Below, in pieces: positions 5,595-5,992 of a stretch of DNA of 5,992 nucleotides. The stretch covers positions 1 through 5,992 of the forward strand of contig USBN01000060.1 of assembly GCA_900552935.1 (NCBI GenBank), in the 5' to 3' direction. The position numbers were made by a program, and so were the translations under genes. The notes below the pieces were generated by a model. It was not told the DNA's origin and ran no database searches. It saw nothing but the letters and a program-made list of their open reading frames with translations. Within the stretch, counting starts at the first letter, position 1. Every line of letters begins with the position of its first letter. This stretch comes from an uncultured Coriobacteriaceae bacterium (GTDB lineage: Bacteria > Actinomycetota > Coriobacteriia > Coriobacteriales > Atopobiaceae).

Positions 5595-5654
5595 AACGGC
5601 ACAATTTAGGAAATCTAATCATCTCTTAACCGTATAGCCGAAGCGATTTAGCGG

Positions 5655-5660
5655 TATTAT
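5655..5660 (+). promoter_or_regulatory. Putative -10 of the gap promoter
   Basis: TATTAT (five of six) lies in the AT-rich stretch before gap and would start transcription near 5667, ahead of the leader hairpin. No -35 at 16-18 bp is convincing; TTAACC at 5626-5631 is too far away. TCTAAT at 5614-5619 is an alternative -10, also without a good -35. Confidence 0.35.
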
Positions 5661-5683
5661 CACAAATGGTGTTTCCAACGTGG

Positions 5684-5712
5684 CCCGCACGGCGCAAGGG
5701 GCGCCCGTGGGG
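5684..5712 (+). promoter_or_regulatory. GC-rich stem-loop in the gap 5' leader
   Basis: CCC-g-CACGGCGC (5684-5695) pairs with GCG-c-CCGTG-GGG (5701-5712) over an AAGGG loop, giving 11 base pairs interrupted by two single-base bulges (G5687 and C5704). It ends 7 nt before the gap Shine-Dalgarno. No U-tract follows, so it is not an ordinary terminator. A 5' mRNA-stabilising structure or a translation-modulating element is the likelier reading. Confidence 0.55.
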
Positions 5713-5719
5713 TCTTCGA

Positions 5720-5725
5720 AAGGAG
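5720..5725 (+). promoter_or_regulatory. Shine-Dalgarno of gap
   Basis: AAGGAG lies 5 nt before the ATG at 5731, a strong and well-placed site as expected for a highly expressed glycolytic gene. Confidence 0.85.
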
Positions 5726-5730
5726 AAAGC

Positions 5731-5992
5731 ATGGCAGTTAAGGTTGCTATCAATGGCTTTGGTCGCATCGGTCGTCTGGCCTTCCGTCAGATGTTCGGCC
5801 ACGAGGGCTCCGAGATCGTCGCCATCAACGACCTCACCTCTCCGGATATGCTCGCCTACCTTCTGAAGTACGACTCCACGCAGGGCAACTACAGCCGCGA
5901 CCACAAGGTTGAGTCCACCGAGGACTCCATCATCGTCGACGGCAAGGAGATCAAGATCTACAAGGAGGCCGACGCCAACAACCTGCCTTGGG
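5731..5992 (+). CDS. gap: Glyceraldehyde-3-phosphate dehydrogenase, type I (5' part, runs off the window)
   Basis: Cytoplasmic glycolytic enzyme that converts glyceraldehyde 3-phosphate, phosphate and NAD+ to 1,3-bisphosphoglycerate. Only the first 87 codons of a usual 330-340 are present, so the catalytic Cys/His are outside the window. The N-terminus MAVKVAINGFGRIGR carries the Rossmann dinucleotide-binding glycine motif (GFGRIGR, 9-15). INDLTSPDMLAYLLKYDSTQG (32-52) is the classical second block, with D34 after N33 as in NAD-preferring forms. The visible part ends in ADANNLPW, which in the family leads into the substrate domain. AAGGAG 5 nt upstream fixes the start. The position after whiA matches the conserved actinobacterial order in which pgk and tpiA usually follow. 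Confidence 0.97.
   Translation, partial: MAVKVAINGFGRIGRLAFRQMFGHEGSEIVAINDLTSPDMLAYLLKYDSTQGNYSRDHKVESTEDSIIVDGKEIKIYKEADANNLPW

Larger units (their letters stand above)
5338..5730. other. whiA-gap intergenic region (393 bp), regulatory-looking, no gene recognised
   Basis: No protein gene is supported on either strand. From left to right it holds the terminator and competing hairpin; a GC-rich part with short palindromes (GCCCGGGC, CCGGTGCCGG); a small hairpin GGGC-ATC-GCCC at 5494-5504; the nested inverted repeats at 5518-5594; an AT-rich stretch at about 5593-5672 with -10-like TCTAAT (5614-5619) and TATTAT (5655-5660); and a strong hairpin just before the gap Shine-Dalgarno. The length and shift in base composition contrast with the zero-spacing of rapZ-whiA and argue that gap has its own promoter and control. 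Confidence 0.6.

Overview
The window looks like a contig end from a high-GC bacterium. The base composition, the rapZ-whiA-gap order, a WhiA homologue and an arginine in the RapZ P-loop (as in many actinobacterial RapZ proteins) all point to Actinomycetota. The very simple rapZ-whiA-gap arrangement fits Coriobacteriia best, but that class-level placement is inference. Most of the window is ordinary core-genome content, and I found no convincing undescribed multi-gene system. The non-routine signals are in the intergenic DNA and at the contig edge.

Layout. Bases 1-42 are not biological: they match an Illumina Nextera i5 index plus the Read 1 transposase adapter. Genomic DNA starts at 43, inside the 5' third of a minus-strand tRNA, probably initiator tRNA-Met, which the adapter cuts off. 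A near-consensus minus-strand promoter lies upstream of it (96-124). About 170 bp of GC-rich DNA with degenerate direct repeats follows. Then come two minus-strand genes, listed here by coordinate: a complete HelD-family RNA polymerase-recycling ATPase (294-2429) and a SixA-like histidine phosphatase (2627-3139). Transcription runs from the phosphatase toward helD and then the tRNA.

A 218-bp divergent intergenic region (3140-3357) separates these from a plus-strand cluster. That cluster is rapZ (3358-4416), whiA (4417-5337, starting on the base after the rapZ stop codon) and, after 393 bp, the first 87 codons of gap (5731 to the window end). RapZ (nucleotide and GlmZ/aminosugar-associated P-loop family) and WhiA (division/sporulation regulator family) are usually encoded together with a YvcK/CofD-like gene between them. 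That gene is missing here, and rapZ and whiA look translationally coupled.

The whiA-gap spacer is the richest non-coding part. It holds a probable terminator overlapping the whiA stop codon with a competing hairpin, a 24-bp near-perfect dyad enclosed by an 8-bp inverted repeat, an AT-rich stretch with -10-like hexamers, and a strong bulged hairpin just before the gap Shine-Dalgarno. These suggest that gap is regulated separately from rapZ-whiA.
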